From Micractinium sp. NFX-FRZ (taxonomy: Eukaryota; Chlorophyta; Trebouxiophyceae; Chlorellales; Chlorellaceae), in NCBI GenBank assembly GCA_029339195.1, contig JAPTJF010000008.1, positions 310,001 to 374,000 of the forward strand: 64,000 bases of DNA, read 5' to 3'. Shown piece by piece: positions 1-11,100 of the stretch. The position numbers and the translations under genes were made by a program. Each line of letters begins with the position of its first letter. Position 1 is the first letter of the stretch. The notes under the pieces are model-generated. The model was not told the origin of the DNA, ran no database searches, and saw only the letters and a list, made by a program, of their open reading frames with translations.

Positions 1-111
1 TGCCCGCACCCCCCAGTGGTAGCACCTCGCACTGCCCCGTTTGCACCACACTCTCAGGTGGGTGCCGTGATGCCGCCCTCTCTTAGACCCTCCCCTTCCC
101 CCACCTGTTGC

Positions 112-141
112 CCCGCACACCTGTGGATCTGCCTCATCTGC
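112..141 (+). repeat. Intronic copy of the zf-UBP exon start
   Basis: This 30 bp stretch matches 211-240 at 29 of 30 positions. The single difference changes the acceptor CAG of the real exon to CAC. It sits in the intron just upstream of the exon it copies. Confidence 0.85.
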
Positions 142-217
142 AAGCGCAGTGGCTGTGCCTGCACCACCCCACCCTCACACCGTCCCCCCTCCTCCTGCCT
201 GCCTGCCTGCCCCGCAG

Positions 218-2812
218 ACCTGTGGATCTGCCTCATCTGCGGGCACGTGGGGTGCGGGCGGTACCGCGGCTCGCATGCCGCGGAGCACTGGCAGTCGAGC
301 GGGCACGGGTATGCTCTGGAGCTGGAGACGCAGGTGTGTGCGTGGCCCGGCATGTCCAAGAATTTGTGTGTTTACAATCAACAAGGCTGCAGCCCGGGAG
401 GGACAGCGTGAGCGTTGCGACTCATTGGACTGTCATCACATCCTCATGACTCAACTTGTGCAAGTCTGCTTTCCTGCTGTCCATGAGACTGCCAGCATCC
501 CTTGTGGAGCTACTGGATTGGCGCCCACGTGCACCTGGTAGCCCATGCTACTCACTTTCAAACATACCGTCCCCATGCCTACTTACGTGCGTGCCCGCAG
601 CGCGTGTGGGACTATGTGAACGACAGCTACGTGCACCGCCTGATCCAGAGCAAGACGGACGGCAAGCTGGTGGAGGTGGGCGGGGGGCGGGGGTGTATTC
701 TGTTTTGGGTGGCCTGCGCTTGGGGTGGCAACCGGTGTGGATGGCCTGCGCTGGGGGTGCATCTGGTGTGGGTGCGGCTGGGGGTGCATGTCTGCTATCT
801 GGTCTGGGCAGATGGGCAGGCCACGAGTTGGCAAGCCTTCCAGGGTGCCCAAAGTGCTGACAGGCTGCCGCGCAGCATGACAGGTAGGCATTCTGGAAGG
901 TGGGCTGCGGCGCAAGGGCAAGCAAGCACCGCTGTGGAAGTGTGAATTCAGCCGCGGCAGTGCCTGATGTTTCGTCCCTGTGAATCGGCCCACATGCAGC
1001 AGCACATAAGGTCTCAGCCTCTGCTACGCACATCCGCTTCCTCCCCCCGCAGGTGCCCTCTCCCGCGCAGCACAACCAGGCGGGGTGCAGCGGGCGGCCC
1101 CTCAGCAGAGCGGCGCCCTCAGGTGCCGCCTGGTTGGGCAACTGCTGCCTGCCTGCCCCGGCTGTTTCAAGAGTTGCCTGGGAGGATGCGTTGCAAGTAC
1201 TGCAGTTCTTGTTGCCATGAAACAAGTTGAAGAGTGCACCAGGAGTGTGTTGCGTTGCCCGCCAAGAGAGCCATCCAGGCAGTGCTGCGTGGTTGTGATG
1301 TCATCGCACTGATGCGCACGTCCGTTTCTTCTTGTCTGTACTGCAGAGTGCGGCAGCGAGCAGTGCTACCTTGACCCGGAGATGGAAGAGGCGATGGTGC
1401 TCAGGTGGGTTCCACGCGTAGCAGTCACCGTAACGCTTATCCAAACGTGGGTTGCTGTGGGGTGGGGCTGGCGCTGTTGCGGTGCGCACTAAATCAATGT
1501 GTCTTCTCCTTGTCTCAGACGTCAAATCAACACACTCTATGCCTTACCTCACCAATGGCTGACTGGCCATGCTGTGCTGTGCTGCCATGCTGTGCTGTGC
1601 TGTGCTGTGCCCTGCAGCAAGCTGGACGCGCTAGCAACAGAGTACAACCACCTTCTAGTGACACAGTTGGAGAGCCAGCGGTCTTATTTTGAAGGCCTGC
1701 TGGTGCGGCAGCGCACAGAGGCCGAGGCAGAGATGGAGGCGGCAAGCAGCACGGCTGGGCAGGCGCGCGATGCGGCGGCGCAGGCGCAGGCGGCAGCAGC
1801 GGAGGCGGAGCGGCGGCGGCGGCAGTTGGAAAGCAAGCTGGTAAGCAAGCAGAAAGTAGGTGCCAGGAAGGAGGTGGCTGAGCATGTGAAAAGCTGACGC
1901 ACATGTGTCGCCGCCTCTGTGTGGCTTTGCTGGCCAGGCTGAGAGGAGCCTCAGTTTTGCTTGAGGCATGAAACAAACATGAATCAATACATCCATTGAA
2001 AGAAACTCGTCACGCAAAATCTCCTCGCTGCCTGCAGGCCGACACCAACGGGCGGCTGGCTAAGGCGGAGGAGGAGCGGCAGTTCTTGAAGCAGCTGAAC
2101 GACACGCTACTAGCCAACCAAAAAGACTTCCAGGTACTGATAGCCATGGCACATTGTGGGGCGGCCTGCCCCGCCCCAGCCTCCCTTCCGCACACACGCA
2201 CACATGCGCACACTGGCACTCAACCCACGTGCCCCTACAAAATGTGCGCGCCCCTTTTGCAGGTGCGGCTCAAGGCAGCCGAGGAGGAGTTGAATCGCAC
2301 CTCGGCAGAGAAGGATGCGGCACTGCGGGAGCTGCAGGAGCAGGTGGGGGCGGCTGGCTGGGGCATCGGGCAGGCGGGCAGGCGTTGTGACCTAGAGCCC
2401 TGTGCGCTGCATGTGCTTCCCTGAGCTCTGTGCCTTGCTTGTGCCGACATGTCAGCACCACCAGCGGGAGCGATCTTGCAAGCGTGGGGATGCCGCTTTC
2501 AAGGGATGCCAACTGCAGGAGCAGGACATGATGGTGTTCTCGCAGGCGCAGCCAATTTTAAAAAAGTGCTCTGACTTGCGGTCAACAAGGCATCATGTCC
2601 CTCTCTTTATTAGCTACTTATCTCTTCCTCTATTTGCCTCTGTCATTTACATGCAGGTGCGGGACCTGATGGTGTTCCTGGAGGCGCGGCAGACGATAGA
2701 GCAGGCGGGGGCGGGCGGCGAGCTGGCAGGTGCCACGGTGCTGCCCGTCCCCGCGGCGGAGCTTGCCGGCGGGCAGGAGCATCGCGGCAGCAGGCGGGGG
2801 AAGAAGCGGTAA
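218..2812 (+). CDS. BRAP2-like E3 ubiquitin ligase, 3' part (zf-UBP plus coiled coil)
   Basis: Exons 218-333, 601-675, 1053-1122, 1347-1404, 1618-1840, 2038-2133, 2263-2343 and 2657-2812 join in frame to TAA at 2810-2812; upstream exons lie outside the window. The first exon encodes a UBP-type zinc finger ([20 protein letters not shown], followed by [10 protein letters not shown]). The next carries [15 protein letters not shown] and the remaining exons a long Glu/Arg/Ala-rich coiled coil ([20 protein letters not shown] onward). The C terminus is basic (RRGKKR). This order of zf-UBP, a short acidic insert ending near DPEMEEAM, and coiled coil is the C-terminal half of BRAP2/IMP (Arabidopsis BRIZ1/2), cytoplasmic RING ligases whose RRM-like and RING parts would lie upstream. 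The family assignment is firm; substrates cannot be inferred. Confidence 0.85.
2522..2553 (+). repeat. Decayed intronic copy of the last BRAP2-like exon start
   Basis: The copy reads ACATGATGGTGTTCT where the real exon at 2657 onward reads ACCTGATGGTGTTCC. Similarity extends about 30 bp with several mismatches. It lies about 130 bp upstream in the same intron and on the same strand. Confidence 0.7.
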
Positions 2813-2849
2813 CCAAGGGCCCTCGCTCATGTTTTGCACACTCCCCTCT

Positions 2850-2854
2850 TGTAA
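2850..2854 (+). terminator. TGTAA poly(A) signal of the BRAP2-like gene
   Basis: TGTAA, the chlorophyte polyadenylation signal, lies 38 bp after the stop codon. Confidence 0.6.
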
Positions 2855-3059
2855 TTCCCAAGCAGCAGGCTACAGGGGAGATACTCAGGACGGGCAGGGG
2901 AGGGGCAGGTTGATTGCCAGCAGGGCGGGCGCCATGGCCCGGCTGGCGGCGTCAGATGGGAGGGTGGCTGCGTCCCTGGGCTGCGCTTGCAGCCGAAGCG
3001 CGGAACCCAACAAGAGACCGCCAAGCAGCTACTATCAGCAGCACTTCTGAGAGGGACAA

Positions 3060-4398
3060 ATGTCGCAGCCGGACTTGGAGCTCAGTATGCTCAGCTCGGC
3101 TCAATCAGAGGCGACGTCTGAAGACGGATGCTCAGTATGCAGGATCTGTTGGGACGGTCAGGACGCAAAGCCAGGTAAGGCGCGGCGCGCGCAAGCCTCG
3201 CACCCCTCGGGGACTGCTTGCAGCCTTTTTGTGCACCCTTCCACGCGCTCACTAGCCATGCGAAGGGGCGAGGAGCTGAGGGGAGCGCATGCGGCGGTCA
3301 GTCCTCCTACCGCCGCCGCTGTTTGTCACCGCCCCCGCCCCCCGCCACTACGAGGCCACCTCTCTACAGCCCCCTCCTAGCCTCACCTGGCACTCTGTGC
3401 TGCTTTCAGGCCCCACCCAAAGCTCGTGCATGGTACCCTTCCCCCATATCCACAATGCACTGGCGTGCCCCACCGTCTGCCCACGCAGGGGGGCGCATCT
3501 CTCGGCCCTGCAGCTGCACCACGGGCGTGCACGACCGCTGCCTCATGCAGTGGCTGCTGTCGGAGAGCGGGCGGGCGGACCTGGAAGCCTGCGAGCTGTG
3601 TGTAGCACGCTGGGAGGGGCATGTCACAGGTTGGTGGGGCACTTGTGGGCTCCTGTGTGCGGGGGATGCCCGCAGGGGAGGAGTTGAGTTGCACTTGAGA
3701 GCCCGGCGCCGGCAGTGGTGGGACCTGGGAGCGGCACTGTACCGGCAAGTGTGGGGGGAACCAAGTGGGCGGGTGGGCATGGTGGTGAGCAGGCAGCTCA
3801 ACGAGAAGGCTGCAGTGGTGGCGGGGGCAGGGAGGGGGTGCATCACACTGCTGGCTGAACAGCTCCCGCCCTTCCACACATTGCTGTGCAGTGTCGATCG
3901 GCGATCTTCTGGAATCTGTGGCCGCGTGGAAGCGCTCGCAGCCTGACACGTCTGACCTGGCAGCCGCGCTGCAGCAGCTGCGGCAGCGCAACGAGCAGCT
4001 GCAGCAGCTGCTGGAGCAGGCGGCGGATGCGGAGGCGGAGCGGCGGCGAGAGTACGGACGCATGAAGCGCATTGCGGCCGCCGACCGACGGGTGAGCTGC
4101 TGGCTCCCCGTGGACTTGAAATGTATTTGATCGATTGATTGATTGCAGCTGGGCACACAAGGCATGTGGTACTGGTGCCGCCTGTGGCCTGTAAGGTTTG
4201 CAGAGGCAGCTGCTGAGCATCCAAGCATGCCCCCAATGCTCGTGCCCGCTCGCCTCCCCTGTGCAGGCCATCCTAGGGAGGCTGGAGGAGGAGCGCGCCT
4301 GGCGGCGGTCCAACCTGCGCTGGCTGCCGCAGCTGCTGCTGGCGGCGGCGGGCGCCTTCCTGGCGGGCTGGCAGCGCGGTGCCGCTGCACGGAGGTGA
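3060..4398 (+). CDS. Membrane-anchored RING-CH (MARCH-type) E3 ligase-like protein
   Basis: Exons 3060-3174, 3489-3629, 3892-4091 and 4267-4398 give 195 aa and keep phase at each junction. The N terminus holds a RING-CH arrangement: C27-x2-C30, C46-x-C48, H53-x2-C56, C73-x2-C76. The spacing between C48 and H53 is four residues, where seven is usual in RING-CH proteins, so the loop is short or the finger non-canonical. Residues about 100-150 form a Gln/Leu/Glu-rich coiled coil. The last 25 residues contain one hydrophobic segment (LPQLLLAAAGAFLAGW) flanked by Arg, which suggests a tail anchor. RING-CH proteins transfer ubiquitin at membranes. The target and compartment are unknown. Confidence 0.78.
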
Positions 4399-5036
4399 CG
4401 GAGGGCCGCCGGCGGCCCTGCTGCTCAGAGTTGTTTTGAGCTTACAGCCGTTGAGGCATGTAGCCGAGGCTCGCTGCCGCCGTGCAGTCGTGTATGATTA
4501 TGTATTGATTTTGTCGTGTCCTCCATCCCCCGAATTTTATGAAGTTTCCCCCGCTTTTCAAACTGTATCGCGCCGCTGCCTATCACACAGCTGCCCCCTG
4601 AAGTTTGTGTGCTTGTGCGCTGCACCCCCAACCATGACTGCTCACCGACTGCTCACCTCGCTGCTCACCTGATTGCTTTTAACTTTAACTGACCTGCTCT
4701 GTCCTCCCACCACCCCTACTTGCACCCATCCATACCGGCATGAGAGCCTGGACTTCTTTCCTGGCACGCCCCAAATGTGTGCCTCATGCACGATACTGTG
4801 CTGCGGAGGTTGGCCCCGGAATGGCCGCCCGCCGGTTCCTACGGCCGCCACTGGCCCCCTACCTTCCACAGCCTGCCAAGAACTTTGTGTCCTTTACATG
4901 ATTTGAATAAACTTAACAAGCCATAGCCTGCAAGTTGCGCGGTGCCTGTAATGGGGACAGGGGGCAGGTACATGGCGGCTACCGGGGGCCGCAAGCGGGG
5001 CAGGCCAGCACTGGTGTCGAGCGGGGCAGACTCTGA
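4399..5036. other. Convergent 3' intergenic region
   Basis: This stretch lies between the stop codons of the RING-CH gene (+) and RPA2 (-) and should hold both 3' UTRs. No coding exon is convincing on either strand. A minus-strand TGTAA is at 4894-4898, about 140 bp past the RPA2 stop. Confidence 0.6.
4894..4898 (-). terminator. TGTAA poly(A) signal for RPA2
   Basis: The plus strand reads TTACA, that is TGTAA on the minus strand, downstream of the RPA2 stop. Confidence 0.5.
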
Positions 5037-7375
5037 TCAGGTCCTGCGGGCGCGCCTGGCCTGCGGTGTCTCAGGTGGCGGCACCGCCCCGCCCCTGCCC
5101 AGCGCCTGCCGCTGCGCCGCCTGCCCCTGCGCCGCCTGCCCCTGCAGCGCCGCCGCGCGGCGCTTCCCTGGCGCAGCCGGCTCTTGCGTCCCAGGGCCCA
5201 TGGATGCTGCCCCTGCCATTGCCCCCCCCTCTCCCTTCCCGCCTGCCAGGGGGATCCCTGCGGCGGCTGCGGCGGCTGCGGCGGCTGCGGCCTGCTGCTG
5301 CTTGTGCAGCTCTGTGATGTGCCTGTGCTGGAAGATGCACTCCAGAAAGTGGAAAGTCACCTGCAGGAACACACACATGTGCAAGCATGGGGGGGGGGGG
5401 GGGGGGTGCAGCGGGTGGAGTGCAAGCGTGATGTCTGTGCGAGAGAAGTGCGGTTGGGTGGAAACGGAGGCTGCCTGTGCTGTGTGATGCACACTCTAGG
5501 ATAGATAGGAAGTGCGAGGTGTCCTGCGGTGTGGTGAGGTCCGGGGCGGGAGAAAGGGGGGCAGGGGAAGGGGCGGTGCGGTGTGCGGGCGGTGGTTCAT
5601 GTGCGGTGGGGGGCCTGAAGTGCGCAGTCATCCTCCTTGGTTCTACAGTAGAAGTAACTTCACCACAGAGTGGTCTGGGGCTTGGTTGATTCCTCCTCCG
5701 CGTCCAGCACCCGCACCACGAATGCATCACACGCCCACCGCCGACACCCACTTGCCTATCCACACCATCAAGCAGCAGCAGCAGCAGCCCTCGTAAGCTT
5801 CCCCTCCCCTGCCCCATGAGTCATGCTGGCTCCGTGGACCCTAAACGTGAATGGTCGATTGATTCACAAATGTAATCTGAGATATAAACAGCAGCCATCC
5901 ACTCCTTGCCTCATTGTAGTCTGGGGGCTGCGTTGATCCCTCCCCTGCCTCCAGCGGCCGCAGCACGAAGGCATCATACACGTACTGCCTGTCCAGGTCG
6001 GGCAGGCGCAGCACCATGACGCGCACGTACTGCCCCTCCCGTACCGCCTGTGCCCGGTCGTGCAGGGAGTCGTATTCTGGAGGGGGCAGGCAGGGGATGG
6101 AGAGGGGAGGAAAGGGGAGGGGAGGGGCAGGCACACAGTCGCGCTGCTTGGCAGAGGGCGGGAAGCAGAGCAGGGACGTGCTGTCGTGGAGGGCTGCACG
6201 CTCTGGGGGCAAGCAAGGTGAGGGAGGGGAGGGAGGGAGAGGGCGGGCTGACGCATGAAATGCGTCCCCCGCCCACCCCCAGCCACCCACCCACCCACCC
6301 AGCAGCCTGCGCACGGTCATCTGGCCGGTGCCGTCATCCAGCCGCATGTAGAAGATGTCCCTGCCTTCGGAGAACCACGCCTTCGCCACTTTGCCCACCA
6401 GCGTGAACTGTGGGTAACAGGGTGAGGCAGTTGGCAGCGGGACAAGGAAGAGAGTTCATGCGACAGCTGTCTTCAAAGGAGCCATGCCCTCACAACTCTG
6501 CCCACCAGCGTGGAACTGCAGGGGAGGCGGTAAGGGCTTGCCCCGACCACAACTGCGGCGCAGCACGCACAGCGTGCATGCCTCGCCGACAGAACCGACA
6601 GCGAGCCGTTCGATGGCTCGCTGCCCCCGAAACACAGACGAAAGCACAATGTGTTATGTAGCAAGAGTTGCAGCACGGCATGCACAGCGTGCAGAGCGCA
6701 CCTTGTCGGCGGCCAGGCCGTCCACGTGGATCATGTTGGCGCTTGGCTCCGCCTGCTCCGCCTCGCACAGCTGGCGCACTGTCACGGCCCGCAGCCCCGA
6801 CTTGGCTTCACCCTGGTCGAGAGAGAGCAACAAGGAATCAGGCCAGGCAAGAGGGGGAGCACACAGCAAGCGATTCAGTATTTAAACTAATCAAGGACAT
6901 GTCTGCACCGCCCGAGCAGCCGTCACAGTGAACCAGCAATCCACGGGAGCAGGCAGCACCCAGTACAGCTGTGAGCCTCGCCTGCGTGGCATTCTGGGTC
7001 AAGGAGCAGGCATGCTCCCTGCACAGTATCACATTGGAGCACAGCAAGCATGGAATTCTTGAGTAGCGTTGATTCGGGGCACCTGGCACGAGGGAAAAGA
7101 CTGGACGGCATGACGCAGGCAGGGCCGTCATCTTGTAACATGGCGCACTCGAGGCGGGGCGGGGAAGGGCCCCGCCGCGACCACTCCCACGGCCTGGGTG
7201 GTCATAAGATGAAGCGGCCTCCACGCAGCTGCGCAGCCCCCACCCCTTGGCCCCAGCACAGGGGGAAAGCAAGGCAGCCTAGCCAGGAGAACATGGCAGC
7301 ATCTGGGTTGGGCGCTCACTGAGCCTGGGTTGTAATGAAGCCGCCGCCCAGCAGCTGCGAAGCTCCCGTCTCCAT
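5037..7375 (-). CDS. RPA2: Replication protein A 32 kDa subunit
   Basis: Exons in coding order are 7375-7320, 6812-6702, 6407-6299, 6076-5910 and 5360-5037. The N terminus is Gly-rich (ASQLLGGGFITTQA). It is followed by LRAVTVRQL and the OB-fold (FTLVGKVAKAWF, IFYMRLDDGTGQMTVRR, GQYVRVMVLRLP, YVYDAFVLRPL), then VTFHFLECIFQH as in plant RPA2. This is the single-strand DNA-binding subunit of the RPA trimer, used in replication and repair. The intron after DYNE has a GC donor (GAG|GCAAGG), supported by both phase and homology. The junction from exon 1 to exon 2 does not match in phase with a GT donor, so a micro-exon or unusual donor may be missing. The last exon is Ala/Gln-rich and stops without the usual C-terminal winged helix. 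Confidence 0.85.
5389..5406. repeat. 18-bp G homopolymer in an RPA2 intron
   Basis: Eighteen consecutive G on the plus strand read as a C tract about 30 nt upstream of the RPA2 acceptor on the minus strand. It may act as a pyrimidine tract and is prone to sequencing error. Confidence 0.85.
5663..5733 (-). repeat. Decayed copy of the RPA2 OB-fold exon end
   Basis: On the minus strand this reads DAFVVRVLDAEEESTKP before a stop. The real exon (5910-5983) reads DAFVLRPLEAGEGSTQP. The copy lies about 180 bp downstream inside the following GC-AG intron. Differences are mostly conservative, so it decayed slowly or was once coding. Confidence 0.85.
6487..6512 (-). repeat. Copy of an RPA2 exon-3 acceptor edge
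   Basis: TGCCCACCAGCGTG is shared with the exon 3 edge at 6391-6404, followed by a CTGCAG-type acceptor remnant. It lies in the intron upstream of the exon. Confidence 0.6.
7192..7241 (-). repeat. Decayed copy of the RPA2 exon-1 end
   Basis: About 50 bp resemble 7323-7367 (GCCTGGGT, ATGAAGC and CAGCTGCG are shared in order). On the minus strand the copy contains a stop. It lies in the first intron, about 130 bp past the exon. Confidence 0.75.
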
Positions 7376-8173
7376 GCCCCCCGAGCAAGGTGCCTCTTCA
7401 ATGCCTGCCAGGAACACCAGATCCAGGGGGTGGGTGGGGCAGCGCAGGAGGGGCACGGGACTTGGGGGCGGCAGGGCATGGGCGGCGCGGGGTGCTGGGT
7501 GAGGCAGATGAGCGGGCACCACCCGCTGCCTGCTGGTCGGTCGGGCCGGCGGCCGCGGCAGCAGCAGACAACCCTAGGCAGCTAGCGTCTCACGGTGCGC
7601 CTGGCAGCCTTCCAAGGCAGCGCTGGTCCTTCAGACTCGACGCACCCATGCGCTGAGCGTGCGAGCGTGGTAGAGAGCGGGCAGACCGTGGGGCAGCAGG
7701 CTACCGGCTGGGAGGAGGCAGCGACTCTACAGCAGAAGGCGAAGGAACCAGCTGTCTCCCCCCCCCCCCCGAGGCAATAGATCTCTGGCGGCGGCGCACC
7801 GGCTTGCCTTCCTGCCCCTGTAGACACTCTTGACGTTGGCTGCGCCAGCTGGCACTGTGTGCCTAGGCTCTTGTCCTGTCCTGTGCGCTACCGGCCCACT
7901 CTTGCGCCTCCCAGCTTTTGGTGCAAGCAGCACACATGGCGGGTCAGACAGTGACACTGAGGCGGCCTTCCCGGCATGGCAGCCGTGCTGGTACTGTTGA
8001 ATTTGCAGCGCACTGCACGCAGCGCCCAGGTATGTGAACGAAATGAGCGCCTGATAACGAAATGCAAAGACACAAAGCACGCAGTGTTATGGAGTTGGGT
8101 TCGAGCTTGCCGGGCTGGCTGACAGCAGTTCTGTGCTTGATCGGGAAGAGGGTGGGTGCAGCAGCCACGTTAT
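7376..8173. other. Intergenic region between the SET gene and RPA2
   Basis: This is presumed to hold the SET gene 3' UTR and the RPA2 promoter. No coding exon is convincing. The reading frame of RPA2 exon 1 stays open a little upstream past a possible acceptor near 7406, so a further short 5' exon is possible. Confidence 0.5.
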
Positions 8174-11100
8174 TTACGCAATGCCGTCCTCGAAGAAGCC
8201 GTCCCAGGTTGACTTGCCGTTGTCGTCCAGCAGTCCCAGCCGCTTCAGCCGCCGCTCCGCGTAGTACTCCATGCCCGACAGCCTGCAAACAACAACACAA
8301 ACACGTGTGCTGATCTGGGTTGTGGTTTGGCCTGTTTTGCCCTCCAAGCAGAGCAGTCGCACGCCCATCCGCCGCCACCCACCCAAACACACCCAGTCCT
8401 CAAACATCATCGCAGCGCGGCATCCCCTCTCCCCCACTTCCCCTCTATTGGCTCCCCTCTGAGGCAAAGCACGCATCGCAGCATCGCCACTTCCGTTGTT
8501 GTGTCACTGGCCCGCAGAACCCACGGAACCCACCTGCCGATGCGGTGCTCGAAGACGCGCAGCGCAACATGTCCTCTCCTTCTCTCCCTCCCTTCCCAGC
8601 CTCACTGCGACCGCACCTTTGCTTTCACTGGCCCGCACAACCCACCCACACCCACCTGCCGATGCGGTGCTCGAACCCGTTTAACCCTGCAAGCAAAGCA
8701 GTCGCCCACCCATCTTGCTAGCACCCACCAACCTACACCCACCTGCCGATGCGGTCCTCGAAGAAACGCAGCGTGGCGTCCAGCGCCTCCTTCTCCCCCA
8801 GCCGCACGCGCACCGCCTGCTGCAGCCGGCTGCCCGGCGCCAGGCTGCTGCTGCAGAGCGTGGCGGGGCGCGGGGGCAGGGGGCGGCGGCACACAGCACC
8901 GGTCAGCGTGCCAGGTCAGCAATACAGCTGTAGCTGTACGGTGTTGCATGCACCACATGCACCCTTCCTCTCACGTCCTTCACAGAAGGTAAGTGCATCA
9001 CCATGAAACAGCAGGCATGATGACTCACCCTGCCAGAATGGCCAGGTCCTCGTCAATCGAGGTGGGGTAGGCCGCCAGCGCAGCGCCGCACCCGTCGATG
9101 ATTTGCTGCACATGGGGGCAAGCCAGCGACAGCGGCCGCGTCAGGCAATGCATACGGCACAGCAGTGCACGGAGGCATTGAACGCCGGCACCAGTCAGCA
9201 ATCATCAGCTTGCTGCCGAGTTTGGGGGAGGCATCGGCTGCACTGCTTTGGACGTCTGTAGAGGAGGCCGCCAGCAGGCCGGCAAGAGGCAGGGCAGACA
9301 GCGGTCGAGAGCACCGCCCTGCACGCCTGGCAGCTGCTCCACTCGTCCTACTGAATGCTGCTCCACTAGATGCACCCCATGCAACCACCCTCTCGCCCGC
9401 GCTCTCCACAACAGCACAGCACCGCGGCACTACCAAAAACAAAGACAGCGCACCTGGTAGCAGCCGCGCTCGTTGTCCTCGGTCACCGGCAGCTGCATGT
9501 GCTCCCACACCTCGTTGCGGAAGATGGACTCCAGCAGGAAGGTGTCTGCGCCTGCAGGCACAGCACAGTTGGAAGCACATGTGACGATGCAATCGGAGTG
9601 TGGGCAGCTGCACGTGCTCCACACCCACAGCTTGTTAAAGGACAGTATTGGACTCAAGCAGGAAGGTGTCTGCGCCTGCAGGCACAGCACAGCAGGCACA
9701 ACACAGCAGGCACATTAGCACTGAGCGTGTGACACCAGGTGGCATGGTGGATTTGTCGCTGCTGGTTCTGACTCCAGCAACAAGACTGCGGGCACACGCA
9801 GCCCCACACCGGCGGCAGGCCAGCCACCTCTGCGGGTCTGCAGCGCGCACGGCCCCGCTTGCCTTCTTCCCAGTGCACCTTGCAACTTGAGCGGGCATAG
9901 CGCGCGCAGCAGCTGGCATGCAGGGCGCAGCATCCGCCGCCGGCCAAGCCCCCGCCAACACATCCCGCCCCCGCCCCTACCTTGCAGGTTGAGCAGGCGC
10001 AGCGTGGGCAGCAGCTGCGCGTCGGGCGTCGCGTCCGCGCGCAGCACAAACTCGTTGGCCTGCTGCAGCCCGTTGAGCTCCAGCACGTCCAGCTTATCGT
10101 CGTGGTTGCGGTCCTCCCCCCGCAGCTCCAGGGTGAGGGCAAAGCCGGCCTGCGCAGGGCGGCAAGAACGAATAATGGCGTATGAGCAACGAGAGGGAAG
10201 GAGCAACTGCCAAGCACGCCCGGCTTGCGGTCGTGGTTGGGGTCCTTCCCCCCGCAGCTCCAGGGCGAGGGCAAAGCCGGCCTGCAGGGGTAGCATGCAG
10301 ATAGATCAAGGTCAACTGAGCAAACGCAGGGAGTACAGAACCCTCAAGCACGACTAAACTGGTGGGTCAGAGTTGAGGTCCTGCACACGGACTCAGGCAA
10401 AGGCGGGCTGTGGAGGGCGCAACGAAGGTAGCAAGGAGGGCAGCTGACGGCACAGCATGCGCAGCGCGCGTAGCAGGCTATCTAGCCCGGCATGCCAGCC
10501 CTCCCTCTTGCTGCCCCCCCCCCCCCACACACACACACTCCGCCACCCCACCGCCGCCTGCCCCACCCATCTCCCCACTCTTCGCACCCGGTTGACCAGC
10601 GGGTCCAGCACTCCATGATCCACCAGCAGCTGCCCATCTGCAAGCAGTACAAGATGGGACAGGGATCAGACGCTTCACAAAGAGGTGACAGGGTGCGCAT
10701 GCCTGGATTGACAGGTGGGTGCGGCATGCACCGCTTTGCCACCAGCAGCAGCCCATCTGCAAGCAGCAACAACAGCGAGCCAACGGAAGCTAAGCTAGAT
10801 GCCAACCACGCAGCCCAGGCTGGCTTGCCTGCCTTGCTGGGGGCGGAATCTGCGCATGAAGACAGGCAGGCCCTGGTACCAACAAGCAGGCGCCCAATAA
10901 GAGGATCGGCGCCCTGCTTACCAGTCTTGTCAGCCCCAAAGTCCATCACAATCGGCTCGCCAGCTGACATGGCGTCTGACGCCTCCATGACCACAGCAGG
11001 CGTGCCGCCCGCGCCAAACAGCCCGCCCGCCTGCTTGATCTGCCAGCCGGCGCTGCGGCCGCCGCGCTGGTGCTGCGTCTGCGGGGCAGGGCAGGGGGCG

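Noticed and set aside
3383..4390. 335-codon minus-strand reading frame
   Set aside because: Antisense to the RING-CH gene, whose exons are supported by phase and the Cys/His pattern.
7320..7330. GC donor for RPA2 exon 1 (CAG|GCTCAG)
   Set aside because: It would fix the phase, but the sequence does not resemble the GCAAG consensus of the other GC donors here. Left unresolved.
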